Assembly (NCBI RefSeq): GCF_036226925.1
Contig: NZ_CP109031.1
Span: forward strand, 4,340,001-4,404,000
Reading direction: 5' to 3'
Source: Streptomyces sp. NBC_00659
GTDB taxonomy: Bacteria; Actinomycetota; Actinomycetes; Streptomycetales; Streptomycetaceae
Length of the DNA stretch: 64,000 nt
Part shown: in pieces, positions 16,417 to 26,541 of the stretch
How the letters are laid out: each line of letters begins with the position of its first letter
How positions within the stretch are numbered: position 1 is the first letter of the stretch
Position numbers and translations under genes: made by a program
Notes under the pieces: model-generated
The model's input: only the letters and a program-made list of their open reading frames with translations
The model's database searches: none
What the model was told of the DNA's origin: nothing

Positions 16417-19400
16417 TCAGTCCGTGTAGCGCGCCCGGATCGCGTCGCGGGCCGCGGTGACCGCCGTGAGGCGCGGGGTGAGGCGGGAGGGATCGGCGCC
16501 GGGGCCGGCGAGGAGTTCGGTGAGGATGTCCGCGAGCTCGGCCAGATCGTCCCATTCGGGTTCCATGGCCAGGACTTCGGCCAGCCCCCGGTCGGCGTCG
16601 GCCCGGTCCCCGAGGGCCCAGCCGATGATGCACCGGCCCGACCGGCGGGTGAGCTCGTCCGGGGCGTCCGTGTCCAGGAGCCGTTCCAGCTCACGCCACC
16701 AGGGTTCCGCGGCCGTCCTGCCCCGGGACCGCGCCTCGGTCATCGCCAGCTGGAACGTGCCCGGCAGCGGTTCCTCGGCACGGAGCCGTTCCGCGAGGTG
16801 CCGGGCCCGCGCCCACTCCCCGGTGTGCCGGAGGACCTCGACGCGCACGTAGTCGAGGTCGAGGTCGAGCGGGTCGTCCGGACCCGGCTCAAGGCCCGCC
16901 TCGGACAGCCGCGCCGTCGCCTCGTCCCGCCGGCCGCAGTGGATCAGCGTCTCCACGATCCTGCAGCGCGCCTTGTCCCCGTCCGCGCCCAGGGCGATCA
17001 GCCGTTCCCAGTCGGCGAGGGCCCGCTCGGTCCGTCCGGTCGCCAGGAGCACCTCGGCCCGCTTCTCGTAGGCGAACGCGTAGTCCGGGCCGTCGGCCAG
17101 GGCCCGGTCGAGCCAGGTCAGCGCCTCCTCGTAGTCCTTCAGGTCACGGTAGGTCGCTCCCAGGCAGCCGAGCGCCGAGGCGTTGCCGGGGTCCCGGTCG
17201 AGTACGTGCCGGAAGACGGTGATCGCCTCCTGGTGCCTCTTCCCTATCCGGAGCGCGTTGCCCAGTTCGACCTCGATCCAGTCGGCGTCCGGACTCGCCG
17301 CGAGCGCGCGCCGCAGGTCCTCGGTCGCGCCGGACAGGTCCTCAAGACCCCACCTCACCCGGGCCCGCATCACCAGGGCCCAGGAGTAGTCCGGCTCCAG
17401 CGCGACGGCGCGGTCGAGATCGGCCAGTGCCCGCGCGCTGTCGCCCAGCTCGTGGTGCGACACCCCGCGGCCCGCCAGGGGCGAGGCGTAGTCGGCCTTG
17501 AGGCCGACGGCCCGGCCGAGTTCGGCGACGGCCTCCTCGAAACGGCCGGAGAGCCGGTAGGTGTCACCCCGTTCCGACGCGACCCAGGCGGAGTCCGGCT
17601 CTAGGCGGGCGGCCCGGTCCAGGTCGGCGAACGCCTTGTCCCACGCGTCCGTGTCACGGTGCAGCCGGGCCCTGCGGACGAGCGCCCAGACGTGGGTCCC
17701 GTCCATGCCCAGCGCACGGTCGAAGTCGGCGCGCGCCGCCTCGCACTGGTCGAGGGCGTGCCGGCACACCGCTCGGGAGGCCAGCGAGTCGACGTCCGTC
17801 GGGTCGAGGGCGACGGCCCGGTCGAAGTCGGCCACCGCCTCCTCGAAGCGGCCCGCCAGGCGGTGTGTCTCCGCCCGCTCCGCGATGATCCACCCCGTGC
17901 CCGGCCGCAGTTCGTCCGCACGGTCGAAGGCGGCCAGCGCCGCGGTGAAGTCACCCCGCAGCTGGTGGGTGAAGCCACGGCCGTAGTGCACCCGCGCCTC
18001 GTCCGGATCGATCTCGACGGCCCGCTCGTACTCGGCCAGGGCCCGCTCGTACTCCCCGGCGTTGCGCAGTTCCCTGGCCCGCACCCCGTGGGCCAGGGCG
18101 CGGCCGGTGCCGTGCAGGGCGGAGCGGGCCAGCAGCAGGTCCATCGCCGCGGCCACCCCGTCCTCGTCGTCCGCCAGCGCCTCGGTCAGTCCCCGGCCCA
18201 GTTCGCGCAGGGCCGGGTCGCCCGCCGCGTCTCCGGCCTCCTCGATCGTCCTGGCCCAGTTGCGTCCGGTCACCTGACCGGTCCGGCAGGCCTCGACCAT
18301 GTCGCTCAGCGCGTCACCCAGCGCCGCGCGCGGCCGGGCGCACAGCCGGTGGTACGACGCCTCCAGCCGCAGCCGCCGCCACGGCTCGTGCTTCCACAGC
18401 TCGTCGGGATCGGGCAGGCCGGTCCCCGCCTCGTCGCACCAGTGGCCGAAGACCTCCGCGAGCCTCTCGTGGCGCTCGGTCCAGCCGCGCGGGGAATGGC
18501 GCCGCTGCAGCCGGAGCATCGGCTCGCGGACCAGGCCGTGGTACCGGACCCGGTCGCCGCGGCCGTCCACGAACGGCAGCCCGCGCAGCCAGCCGAACAA
18601 CGCGTCGGCGTCCTCGTCGGGGCACTCCACGGCGGCCCGGAACACATCCAGGTCGAGGCTGCGGGGAAGGGCGCAGGCGAGGGCCACCGCCCGGCGGACC
18701 GGGTCCGGTTCCCACTTCAGGAAGCGTTCGACGGCGGTGGCCGAGGGGTCGCCGATGTCGTCGGGGTCGGCGGGGCGCTGCTCGGCCAGCGTCGAGACCA
18801 GCAGGGGCAGTCCGCCCGTGAGGCGCAGCACCTCCTCGACCACGGGCTCCGCCACGACCCCCTTGTCCGCGAGGAGACCGCGCGTCTCGGTCTCCGTGAA
18901 GGGACCGAGGGGCAGGTCGGTGACGAAGTCGGTGAAGCCGCCCCAGCGGGAGGTGTCGAAGGGGCGCTGCCCCGCGGTCACCACGACGACGGTGGCGGGC
19001 AGCAGGCCGTGCTCCCGGGTCGCCATCACCGCGTGGAGCCAGGCGTCGAGGAACGGTCCCGTCCGCTCGTAGGTGTCGAAGAACAGGACGATCCACGGTA
19101 CGGCCGACGCCGCCTCGGTGAGCTCCCTGACAAGGACCGGGGTGAGCACCGCGTGCGGCGACAGGACCAGCCGCTCGTCCTCCTCGTTGCGCAGGCGTGC
19201 GCCGAGCCCCGCCCTCAACCGGTCGGCGCCCTGGGCCAGTTGGGCGGGGTCCAGGACTCCGGCGAAGGCGCCGACCCCGGGCACCATGCCCAGCCCCACC
19301 AGTCCGACCCGCGCCACCGTCAGGCTGCCCGCCGAAGGGCCGGGCCGCTCGGGCTCGTGCGGGGCGAGGAGAGCGGCCTCCGCCTCGTGCCGCCGCTCGT

Positions 19401-19740
19401 GGTACGCGGCCAGCAGGCGGTCCAGTTCCTTGAACCGGTGCCCCTGCGCGGCGAACCGGCGGCTCAGCACCGCCATGGCCTCGGGCAGGCTGCCGACGCT
19501 CTCGTCGACGTAGGCCGTCAGCGCGCCGCGCTCACGCGCCAGTTGTTCCATCTCGCGGACCAGGAACGTCTTGCCGACGCCCGCGTTGCCGTGCACGTGG
19601 AACAGGAACCGGTGCCGCTCGTCCTCGGGAGGCAGGTCGAAGTTGGCGCGGAACGCGGCCCGTTCGGCCCCGCGCCCGACGAACCCGTGCCGCCTCCGCC
19701 CCTCGATCAGCTCCTGCATCGACGGCCGTGCCCGCACCAT
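16417..19740 (-). CDS. STAND-type ATPase with tetratricopeptide repeats
   Basis: A 1107-residue cytoplasmic protein starting at the ATG at 19740. An ATPase module opens with GFVGRGAERAAF, then Walker A GNAGVGKT (51-58), a Walker B-like WIVLFFDTYE and sensor-like VVTAGQRPFD. About 200 helical residues follow. From roughly residue 545 there are a dozen or so TPRs of 34 residues (YERALAEYERAVEIDPDEARVHYGRG and similar), running to about 930. This is a signal-transduction NTPase that oligomerises on a stimulus sensed by its repeats. No BTAD or helix-turn-helix is present, and no effector is obvious. It has no close operon partner. Confidence 0.8.
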   Translation of the reverse strand: MVRARPSMQELIEGRRRHGFVGRGAERAAFRANFDLPPEDERHRFLFHVHGNAGVGKTFLVREMEQLARERGALTAYVDESVGSLPEAMAVLSRRFAAQGHRFKELDRLLAAYHERRHEAEAALLAPHEPERPGPSAGSLTVARVGLVGLGMVPGVGAFAGVLDPAQLAQGADRLRAGLGARLRNEEDERLVLSPHAVLTPVLVRELTEAASAVPWIVLFFDTYERTGPFLDAWLHAVMATREHGLLPATVVVVTAGQRPFDTSRWGGFTDFVTDLPLGPFTETETRGLLADKGVVAEPVVEEVLRLTGGLPLLVSTLAEQRPADPDDIGDPSATAVERFLKWEPDPVRRAVALACALPRSLDLDVFRAAVECPDEDADALFGWLRGLPFVDGRGDRVRYHGLVREPMLRLQRRHSPRGWTERHERLAEVFGHWCDEAGTGLPDPDELWKHEPWRRLRLEASYHRLCARPRAALGDALSDMVEACRTGQVTGRNWARTIEEAGDAAGDPALRELGRGLTEALADDEDGVAAAMDLLLARSALHGTGRALAHGVRARELRNAGEYERALAEYERAVEIDPDEARVHYGRGFTHQLRGDFTAALAAFDRADELRPGTGWIIAERAETHRLAGRFEEAVADFDRAVALDPTDVDSLASRAVCRHALDQCEAARADFDRALGMDGTHVWALVRRARLHRDTDAWDKAFADLDRAARLEPDSAWVASERGDTYRLSGRFEEAVAELGRAVGLKADYASPLAGRGVSHHELGDSARALADLDRAVALEPDYSWALVMRARVRWGLEDLSGATEDLRRALAASPDADWIEVELGNALRIGKRHQEAITVFRHVLDRDPGNASALGCLGATYRDLKDYEEALTWLDRALADGPDYAFAYEKRAEVLLATGRTERALADWERLIALGADGDKARCRIVETLIHCGRRDEATARLSEAGLEPGPDDPLDLDLDYVRVEVLRHTGEWARARHLAERLRAEEPLPGTFQLAMTEARSRGRTAAEPWWRELERLLDTDAPDELTRRSGRCIIGWALGDRADADRGLAEVLAMEPEWDDLAELADILTELLAGPGADPSRLTPRLTAVTAARDAIRARYTD

Positions 19741-19830
19741 GCGCCTCTTCCCTCCTCCACCACACCACCGGCCCGCCCTAGCCGGCATCCCCAGTGTGGC
19801 CCAACTCACCTCCAGGCAACCGGCAGTGAG

Positions 19831-19879
19831 GGCGTCCGATGAACGGACGCCCCGCCGGAACCCGGGGTTCCGGCGGGGC
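19831..19879. terminator. Overlapping strong stem-loops downstream of the amidase
   Basis: GCCCCGCCGGAACC (19849-19862) pairs perfectly with GGTTCCGGCGGGGC (19866-19879). An overlapping hairpin, GGCGTCCG (19831-19838) with CGGACGCC (19844-19851), shares three bases, so the two stems are mutually exclusive. They lie 21 bases beyond the amidase stop on its strand. Confidence 0.7.
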
Positions 19880-19900
19880 GCCGAGAGGGCAGGGCCGCCG

Positions 19901-21034
19901 TCAGACCTGGGGTTGCGACAGCTCCGCCGCGGCGTCCTTGCGCAGGGCGGGAAGGTCGCCGTACAGCGTGGTGCCGGGGCACTCGGTGCTGAGCCAGTCA
20001 CGGTGGCCGTTGATCATCTGGACGTTCTTGCTGACGCCGTTGACCGGGTTGACGAAGGTGACGGCGGCCTCGGGGTCGAAACCGTGGTACGAGGACAGCG
20101 CACCCAGCAGCCGGACGAGCGACCGGCGGGCCGCGTCCGTCGGGGGCTGTTCGTTCGAGTTGCCGAGCAGGGCGATACCGAGGTTGCCCGAGTTGTTGCC
20201 GGAGGTGTGGAAGGCGGTCACCATCTTCCCGCTCGCGTCATGGGCGGGGATGCCGTCCGTGCCCGAGTAACGGCCCTCGTAGACGAGGCCGGCCGCGTCG
20301 ATCAGGTAGTGGTAGCCGATGTCGCCCCAGTCGTTCGTGACCGCGTGGAGGTAGTAGTACGACCGGATGGTGGCCGCCGGGTCGGGGGCGCCGTTGGCGT
20401 CCGCCGTGTGATGCACGGTCATCACCTGGGCCGGGTAGTAGGCCTGCGGCGAGTTCTCGGTGCCGTCCGCCTTGAAGCGGAGGGACTCGTCGGCACCCCA
20501 TCCGGCCCGGGTGATGTACTCGACGTCCTCGATCCGCCCCACGGTCGCGGCCGTGGCGACCTTCGTGGACGGCCCGTTGACCGTGTCGATGGCGGTGGAA
20601 CGTACGTCGGTCGCACCGTCCGGCAGCCGCAGCTCGTACCCGGCGGCCCCGCCGGCCGACACCAGCGCGCTCACGCTCTTCGCCGGGTCCCCGGCATCCC
20701 CGTCGGCACCGGCCCCGCAGACCGGCTGCAGCGCCGTCCACGCGCCACGGCTGCCGTCCTGGCCTATCAGCCGGATGCTCGCGCCCCGCCTGGGCCCGGT
20801 CCAGCTGACACCGACGTGCTCCACGGGGAATTCGGCCTGTACGGTCCGCGCGGCGGCACCGGTGACGGACTTCGCACGCGTACGCGGCACACGGACGGTA
20901 CGCGCGCCCGAAGTCGTCGTGGCGGGGGTTGTCGCACCGATCGCCGGAACGGCTACCAGGCCGGTCGCAACGCCGGCCGCGGCACCGGCCGCCATGAGGA
21001 CGGCACGACGGTTCAAAAGAAGCTTCTTGCGCAC
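19901..21034 (-). CDS. Secreted N-acetylmuramoyl-L-alanine amidase (PGRP/Amidase_2)
   Basis: A 377-residue exported protein. The GTG at 21034 has AAAGGA 6 bases upstream. The N-terminus RKKLLLNRRAVLMAAGAAAG is a twin-arginine-like signal peptide. A middle beta-rich region (60-170) precedes the peptidoglycan-recognition domain (about 175-370): RAGWGADESLR, the zinc ligands TVHHTAD (near 205), GHRDW and TECPG, and the conserved YHYLIDAAGLVYEGR. It should cleave the MurNAc-L-Ala bond of peptidoglycan outside the cell. The arrangement matches actinobacterial PGRP amidases. Confidence 0.92.
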   Translation of the reverse strand: MRKKLLLNRRAVLMAAGAAAGVATGLVAVPAIGATTPATTTSGARTVRVPRTRAKSVTGAAARTVQAEFPVEHVGVSWTGPRRGASIRLIGQDGSRGAWTALQPVCGAGADGDAGDPAKSVSALVSAGGAAGYELRLPDGATDVRSTAIDTVNGPSTKVATAATVGRIEDVEYITRAGWGADESLRFKADGTENSPQAYYPAQVMTVHHTADANGAPDPAATIRSYYYLHAVTNDWGDIGYHYLIDAAGLVYEGRYSGTDGIPAHDASGKMVTAFHTSGNNSGNLGIALLGNSNEQPPTDAARRSLVRLLGALSSYHGFDPEAAVTFVNPVNGVSKNVQMINGHRDWLSTECPGTTLYGDLPALRKDAAAELSQPQV

Positions 21035-21405
21035 AATGGATCCTTTCAAGTGGCGCAGAGCAAGGGGAACTTGCCACCCGTCTCCGCCCACGGACCGCAT
21101 GCCGGGCGGGTCGCAGAGGGCAGACAGGAAGCGGTCTCCCTCAGCACTGACTCTTTTACTGACTCTTTATACGAGGCAGCGGTACGCATCACTCGACCGG
21201 GGGCGCATCTCTCTGCCCAAAAGCCTTTCAGCCATGGGGAGTTGTCAGCCTGAACACACAAGGCGGTGCTGTCGTGGACGGATATGACACTCCGCCAGCA
21301 GTGATGCCGGCCCACTCGCGGTGTCGGCCCGTCGGCCCGCTCGACGGCAGCCCGAGCGCCCGACGGGCCCCCTTGCGGACAGTCGAATCCCGGTCGGTCT
21401 TCTTT

Positions 21406-21450
21406 CCTCAGTCCAGTACCGGCGGCCTCGGGCAGATGTCCGTCCGAGGC
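21406..21450. repeat. Duplicated 3' end of fbiC
   Basis: CCTCAGTCCAGTACCGGC (21406-21423) is identical to 23751-23768, the last codons of fbiC. After a 2-base length difference, TCGGGCAGATG-CCGTCCGAGGC (21428-21450) matches the next stretch of fbiC at 22 of 23 positions. The copy lies in the same orientation and is separated from fbiC by exactly the LamG gene. Confidence 0.85.
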
Positions 21451-21458
21451 CGCCGGTA
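21417..21458 (-). terminator. Stem-loop terminating the LamG gene
   Basis: TACCGGCGGCCTCGG (21417-21431) pairs perfectly with CCGAGGCCGCCGGTA (21444-21458): a 15-bp stem and a 12-base loop. The left arm is built from the duplicated fbiC tail. Confidence 0.7.
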
Positions 21459-21527
21459 TGACGGTCGGGGTTCAGGCACCCAGGACCCTGACCCTCGATG
21501 CGTTCAGGACCTCCAGGGCCTTCGTCG

Positions 21528-23660
21528 TCATGGGGTGACGTCGGTGCCCATGCCCAGCTGGGCGATCTTCGAGTCGCTCAGGGCCCCCTCGAAGGCCTGC
21601 ACCTCGTCCACGTCACCGCGCAGGTACTCGGTCCAGCCGTCACCGGCCTTGGCCCGGCCGACCTGGAGGGCGCCGGCGCTGTGCCAGCCGTTCGCGAAGT
21701 CGGCCCTGGCCTGTACTTCGAGGTTGCCGTCGACGTAGAGCCCGATCGTGTCGGCCGCGTCGTCGTAGACCACCGCGATGCGATGGCCGAGACCCTCGCC
21801 GCCGTCCGCGAACTCCACCTGGGACACGACCTTCTCCGGGGCTCCGGCCTCGTCCTTCTCGGGCATCACGAGCTGCCAGGTCTGCGAGGACGGCTCGTAG
21901 CGCACCTTGAAGGCGTCGGTGTGCTCGCCGGCCTGGGAGAGCACGGTCATCGGGTGCGCGGGCTCGGAGTCGGCGAGCCGCACGACGGCGCCGACGGTGA
22001 AGCTGTCCCCGGTGTCCACGGCCGGTCCGTCGGTGGCGGCGTAGCCGCTCTCACCGTCCAGGTGCAGATGCCCGTCGCCGACCAGCGCCATCTCGGGGCA
22101 GTCGGGGTCGATCCCCGGGCTGCAGGAGCCGTCGGAGCCCCGGTAGAGGGTCGCCCCGGTGCCGAGCCGCAGCGGGGAGCCGCCCGCCTGCTCGGGGCTC
22201 GCGCCGTCCGTCGCGTTCTCCAGCGACCAGCGGCCGAGCTTCTTCGGCGTGCGGTGTGCCAGTTCGGAGACCTCACCCGGTACGACGACCCGGTCGTGGA
22301 CCCGTACGTCACCGAGGTCGCCGTGCCAGCGGTCGCGGTAGCCCGAGGCGTCGCGCTCGCGGCCGATCTGGAAGGCCCCGGCCGCCTCGGCGGGCGTCGC
22401 GGCCGCCGCGGTGCCGGTCTCGCGGCCGTTGACGTACAGCCGCGCCTTGCCGGTCTCCGCGTCGTACAGGCCCAGGACGTGGGCCCATTCGCCGGTCTCG
22501 GGCGCGCCGCCGGAGACCCGCGCGCCGCCGATCGCGAACGACCAGGCCGGGCCGGAGTCCTCGGCGCGCAGGCCGAGCGAGAAGCCGGGCGAGCCGTCCG
22601 CGTCCTGGGAGGCGGCCGTCATGGTCCGGCCGGTCTCGGCGGGCCGCACCCAGGCGCTGACCGCGAAGGACTTGCGGGTGTCGGTGGCGGGAGCGTCCGG
22701 GGTGAGGAAGCCGTCGCCGCTGCCGTCCAGTGAGACGGACGAGGTGATGGAGGTGCCTGCGGGCGCGGTGCCGCCGAAGGTCACGCCGGTGCCCGCGCGG
22801 GCGGCGGTGCCGGTCTCGGCGGCGGCCGAGCCGGACCCCGCGGGGTCGGTCAGTTTCCAGCGAGCGACGGGGGCGCGGCCGGACTGGATGCGGATCCAGT
22901 ACGTGGTGACGCCACTGATGCGGCCGGAGCGGTCGACCGCCTGGACGCTGAGGTAGTCCGTGCCGGACCGCACCGGGAGGAAGCGGATGGTGGCGGGACC
23001 GCCCATCTCGTCCGGACGCACGGTCGTCTGCGGGCCACCGATGAAGTTGTAGCGGTACCCGACCACGTCGGGAGAGGGGGAGTCCATCGTGAACGTGCCG
23101 TAGACACCGACGCCGTCCTGGATCTGGTCCTCCGGATAGTCCGGCGATGCGACGACCGCCTTGTCCGGGCTCACGTCGTCGTACACGAACGAGCAGACCG
23201 ATCCTGCGCCCTGGTCGCTCCACGCCGAGGTGGCCTGGCCGTCGTTCGCGCGGACGTGCCAGGAGACGACCGTGTTCGCGGGGATGTCGGAGGGCAGCTG
23301 CCAGCTCCGCCGCGTCCCCGACAGGGCCTCGTTGGTGCTGAACGTACGACGCTGCTCGGCTCCGGCCGAGTCCGTCCACCAGGCCTCGAAGTCGCCCTTG
23401 ACCCGGTTGGCCTCGTAGGGCTGGTTGTCCTCCTCCGGGTCGTACAGCACGGCGCTGAGCGTCGGCGCCACCGATACGTACACGGTGTCGGCGCCCGTCG
23501 CGCACGCTCTGCCCTGGGTCGCCAGATCCGCGACGAGCGGCTGTTTCGGCGGCAGGTTGTCGAGTGCGTACGCGGTGCCGGCCGCGGTGGTCAGCAGCGC
23601 CACCGCGCAGCACCCCACCGTCAGCCGTCCTCGCGCGACCGCCCTTCCAGAATTCTTCAA
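21528..23660 (-). CDS. Secreted LamG-like jelly-roll protein
   Basis: A 710-residue exported protein. The TTG at 23660 has GGGGAGG 5 bases upstream and gives a standard signal peptide (GRLTVGCCAVALLTTAAGTAYA). A TTG 13 codons earlier lacks a ribosome site. The first 280 residues are beta-rich, fibronectin/Ig-like. Two LamG/concanavalin-like domains follow (about 290-470 and 500-700), each with the pattern SFAVSAWVRP or SFTVGAVVRL, then GEWAHVLGLYDAETGKARLYVNG or GHRIAVVYDDAADTIGLYVDG. It is probably a carbohydrate- or surface-binding protein; no catalytic domain is seen. Its DNA sits between fbiC and a copy of the fbiC tail, suggesting late insertion. Confidence 0.85.
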   Translation of the reverse strand: MKNSGRAVARGRLTVGCCAVALLTTAAGTAYALDNLPPKQPLVADLATQGRACATGADTVYVSVAPTLSAVLYDPEEDNQPYEANRVKGDFEAWWTDSAGAEQRRTFSTNEALSGTRRSWQLPSDIPANTVVSWHVRANDGQATSAWSDQGAGSVCSFVYDDVSPDKAVVASPDYPEDQIQDGVGVYGTFTMDSPSPDVVGYRYNFIGGPQTTVRPDEMGGPATIRFLPVRSGTDYLSVQAVDRSGRISGVTTYWIRIQSGRAPVARWKLTDPAGSGSAAAETGTAARAGTGVTFGGTAPAGTSITSSVSLDGSGDGFLTPDAPATDTRKSFAVSAWVRPAETGRTMTAASQDADGSPGFSLGLRAEDSGPAWSFAIGGARVSGGAPETGEWAHVLGLYDAETGKARLYVNGRETGTAAAATPAEAAGAFQIGRERDASGYRDRWHGDLGDVRVHDRVVVPGEVSELAHRTPKKLGRWSLENATDGASPEQAGGSPLRLGTGATLYRGSDGSCSPGIDPDCPEMALVGDGHLHLDGESGYAATDGPAVDTGDSFTVGAVVRLADSEPAHPMTVLSQAGEHTDAFKVRYEPSSQTWQLVMPEKDEAGAPEKVVSQVEFADGGEGLGHRIAVVYDDAADTIGLYVDGNLEVQARADFANGWHSAGALQVGRAKAGDGWTEYLRGDVDEVQAFEGALSDSKIAQLGMGTDVTP

Positions 23661-23752
23661 GTCGCCCTCCCCTGTTGGTACTTGAGGCTCGTTGATCAAG
23701 CGAGCCGCATGAAACTAACAGGGAGCACCGACAGGACGGAAAGGGATTTCCC

Positions 23753-26347
23753 TCAGTCCAGTACCGGCAGCAGTTCGGGCAGATGCCCGTCCGAGGCGGC
23801 CGCCGCGCGCTGCCGCTCCTGGGGGACCTCGCCGTAGAGGGTGGTGCGGGGCCTGGCGGGGCGGCCCGCCGCCTCGGCCACCGCGACCAGCTCCTTGACC
23901 GACTTGTAGGAGCCGTAACTGGAGCCCGCCATACGGGAGATGGTCTCCTCCATCAGCGTGCCGCCCAGGTCGTTGGCGCCGGAGCGGAGCATCTCGGCCG
24001 CGCCCTCGGTGCCCAGTTTGACCCAGCTGGTCTGAATGTTGGGGATGTGCGGGTGCAGCAGGAGGCGGGCCATCGCCATGACCGCGCGGTTGTCGCGGGT
24101 CGTCGGGCCGGGCCGCGCGATGCCGGCCAGGTAGACGGGGGCGTTGGTGTGGATGAAGGGGAGGGTCACGAACTCCGTGAAGCCGCCGGTCTGCTGCTGG
24201 ATGCGGGAGAGCGTGCGGAAGTGGCCGAGCCAGTGACGGGGCTGGTCGACATGGCCGTACATCATGGTGGAGGACGAGCGGATGCCGAGTTCGTGGGCCG
24301 TGGTGACCACCTCGATCCAGGTCGCCGCGGGCAGTTTGCCCTTCGTCAGGACCCAGCGGACCTCGTCGTCCAGGATCTCCGCGGCCGTGCCGGGGATGGT
24401 GTCCAGGCCCGCTTCCTTGGCCGCCGTCAGCCACTCGCGGATGGACAGGCCGGTGCGGGTGGCGCCGTTCACCACTTCCATCGGGGAGAAGGCGTGGACG
24501 TGCATGCCGGGGACGCGCTCCTTGACCGCCTTCGCGATGTCGAAGTAGGCGGTGCCGGGCAGGTCCGGGTGGATGCCGCCCTGCATGCACACCTCGACCG
24601 CGCCGAGGTCCCAGGCCTGGGCGGCGCGGTCCGCGACCTGGTCCAGGGAGAGCGTGTAGGCGTCGGCGTCCGTGCGGCGCTGGGCGAAGGCGCAGAAACG
24701 GCAGCCGGTGTAACAGACGTTGGTGAAGTTGATGTTGCGGGTGACGATGTACGTGACGTCGTCGCCGACCGCCGCTCTGCGGACGTCGTCGGCGATCCGG
24801 CACAGGGCGTCAAGGGCGGGTCCGTCGGCGTGCAGCAGCGCGAGGGCTTCGTCGTCGGTCAGCTTCGTCGGGTCGTCGGCCGCGGTCGCCAGGGCGGCCC
24901 GTACGTCCGTGTCGATCCGGGACGGCACCATCCCGGGGGCCGCGGCCTCCCGCAGCGCCTCCCAGTCGCCGTACACGGTGTCGAAGTCGTCGCGGCGGTC
25001 GCCGGTGCGGCCCTCGGTGTCGATGGTGTGGTGCAGATCGGTGCGCCCCGAGGACGTGAAGGCCTCCTCGGGCTCCTGCCACGGGTGGCCCTCCACGACC
25101 GCGTCCGGAAGCGCGAGACCCGTCTCCGGGTCCGCCAGGGCCCGTACGTGGGGCAGCAGACGGGGGTCCAGCCAGGGCTCACCGCGCTGCACGAACTCCG
25201 GGTACACACACAGTCGTTCGCGGAGTTCGAAGCCCGCCTCGGCCGACCGCTCGCGCAGCAGCTCGATCTGCGGCCAGGGGCGCTCCGGGTTGACGTGGTC
25301 GATGGTCAGCGGCGAGACCCCGCCCCAGTCGTCGATCCCCGCGCCGATGAGCCGCCCGTACTCGCTGTCGACCAGGTTGGGCGGGGCCTGGAGGCAGGCG
25401 GCCGGGCCCATGATGTGCCGGGCGACGGCGACGGTGGCGATCAGCTCGTCCAGTTCCGCGTCCGGCATGCCGCGCATCGCGGTGTCCGGCTTGGCGCGGA
25501 AGTTCTGGATGATCAGTTCCTGGATGCCGTGGTGGGACCGGGAGACGCGGCGCAGCGCGAACAGGGAGTCGGCGCGCTCCTCGTAGGTCTCGCCGATGCC
25601 GATCAGCAGCCCGCTGGTGAAGGGGACGGAGGAGCGGCCGGCGTCCTCCAGGACCCGCAGCCGGACGGCGGGCTCCTTGTCCGGGGAGCCGTGGTGCGGG
25701 CCGCCGGGCTCGGACCACAGCCGGGTCGCGGTCGTCTCCAGCATCATGCCCATCGACGGGGCGACCGGCTTGAGCCGCTGGAAGTCGGTCCACGACATCA
25801 CACCCGGGTTGAGGTGCGGCAGCAGGCCCGTCTCCTCCAGGATGCGGATCGAGATGGCCCGTACGTAGGCGATCGTGTCGTCGTAACCGTGCGCGTCCAG
25901 CCATTCGCGGGCCTCGGGCCAGCGGTCCTCGGGCTTGTCGCCGAGGGTGATCAGGGCTTCCTTGCAGCCGAGTTCGGCTCCCCGGCGGGCGATGTCGAGG
26001 ACCTCGTCCGGGGACATGAACATCCCGTGGCCGGCCCGGCGCAGCTTGCCGGGGACGGTGACGAAGGTGCAGTAGTGGCACTTGTCCCGGCACAGCCGGG
26101 TCAGCGGGATGAAGACGCTCTTGGAGTACGTGATGACACCGGACCGGCCGGCCGCCTCCAGCCCCGCGTCCCTGACCCGCGCGGCGGAGGCGGCCAGGTC
26201 GTCCAGGTCCGTGCCGCGTGCCTGGAGCAGCACCGCGGCCTCGGTCACGTCGAGCGCGACACCGTCCCGGGCGCGTCTGAGCGCACGCCGCATGGAGTTC
26301 GCCGTCGGCCCGGATCCGGGAGTCGTGCCCGTAGCGGAGGTCGTCAT
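23753..26347 (-). CDS. fbiC: Bifunctional FO synthase
   Basis: An 864-residue two-domain radical SAM enzyme. The CofG half carries CRDKCHYC (Cys 86, 90, 93). The CofH half carries CYTGCRFC (Cys about 545, 549, 552). Both are CxxxCxxC 4Fe-4S/SAM motifs. It joins 5-amino-6-ribitylamino-uracil and tyrosine to make FO, the chromophore of cofactor F420. Full-length single-polypeptide FbiC is typical of actinobacteria. F420 is used by LLM- and Ddn-type enzymes, several of which lie in this window. It is divergent from the PHP metallohydrolase gene; its last 50 bases are duplicated 2.3 kb away. Confidence 0.96.
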   Translation of the reverse strand: MTTSATGTTPGSGPTANSMRRALRRARDGVALDVTEAAVLLQARGTDLDDLAASAARVRDAGLEAAGRSGVITYSKSVFIPLTRLCRDKCHYCTFVTVPGKLRRAGHGMFMSPDEVLDIARRGAELGCKEALITLGDKPEDRWPEAREWLDAHGYDDTIAYVRAISIRILEETGLLPHLNPGVMSWTDFQRLKPVAPSMGMMLETTATRLWSEPGGPHHGSPDKEPAVRLRVLEDAGRSSVPFTSGLLIGIGETYEERADSLFALRRVSRSHHGIQELIIQNFRAKPDTAMRGMPDAELDELIATVAVARHIMGPAACLQAPPNLVDSEYGRLIGAGIDDWGGVSPLTIDHVNPERPWPQIELLRERSAEAGFELRERLCVYPEFVQRGEPWLDPRLLPHVRALADPETGLALPDAVVEGHPWQEPEEAFTSSGRTDLHHTIDTEGRTGDRRDDFDTVYGDWEALREAAAPGMVPSRIDTDVRAALATAADDPTKLTDDEALALLHADGPALDALCRIADDVRRAAVGDDVTYIVTRNINFTNVCYTGCRFCAFAQRRTDADAYTLSLDQVADRAAQAWDLGAVEVCMQGGIHPDLPGTAYFDIAKAVKERVPGMHVHAFSPMEVVNGATRTGLSIREWLTAAKEAGLDTIPGTAAEILDDEVRWVLTKGKLPAATWIEVVTTAHELGIRSSSTMMYGHVDQPRHWLGHFRTLSRIQQQTGGFTEFVTLPFIHTNAPVYLAGIARPGPTTRDNRAVMAMARLLLHPHIPNIQTSWVKLGTEGAAEMLRSGANDLGGTLMEETISRMAGSSYGSYKSVKELVAVAEAAGRPARPRTTLYGEVPQERQRAAAASDGHLPELLPVLD

Positions 26348-26541
26348 CCTTCGAGCATACGGTCGAGGTGATCAGGTATCGGCGGGCGTGCCCGATTCGG
26401 GGCGCGCGTCATCTGTCGGTCTCCCCGCAAGCCGTCGATTCCCCCGGTGTGCACCCGCGTTCACCGCCCGCTCGCACAGTGGTCCGTGGCACTTCGCATC
26501 ACTCATGTCACTGTCACACCCGGCCCCAGGGGAGCAGCAGT

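Larger units (their letters stand above)
21035..21527. other. Intergenic region with amidase promoter zone and fbiC-tail copy
   Basis: 493 bases without a gene. Near the amidase the minus strand holds a -10-like TATAAA (about 21171-21166), followed by the 11-mer AAAGAGTCAGT twice at a 12-base period (plus-strand ACTGACTCTTT at 21146-21156 and 21158-21168). That is unusually AT-rich for this genome. Nearer the LamG gene lie the duplicated fbiC 3' end and a terminator, listed separately. Confidence 0.5.

Noticed and set aside
16390..19842. Long plus-strand frames opposite the STAND ATPase
   Set aside because: Antisense shadows; the TPR periodicity and Walker motifs are on the minus strand.
21274..21738. 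Plus-strand frame between the amidase and LamG genes
   Set aside because: It runs through the terminator and the fbiC-tail copy into antisense of LamG; the composition is not coding.
23783..26371. An 862-codon frame opposite fbiC
   Set aside because: Antisense shadow; both radical SAM motifs are on the minus strand.
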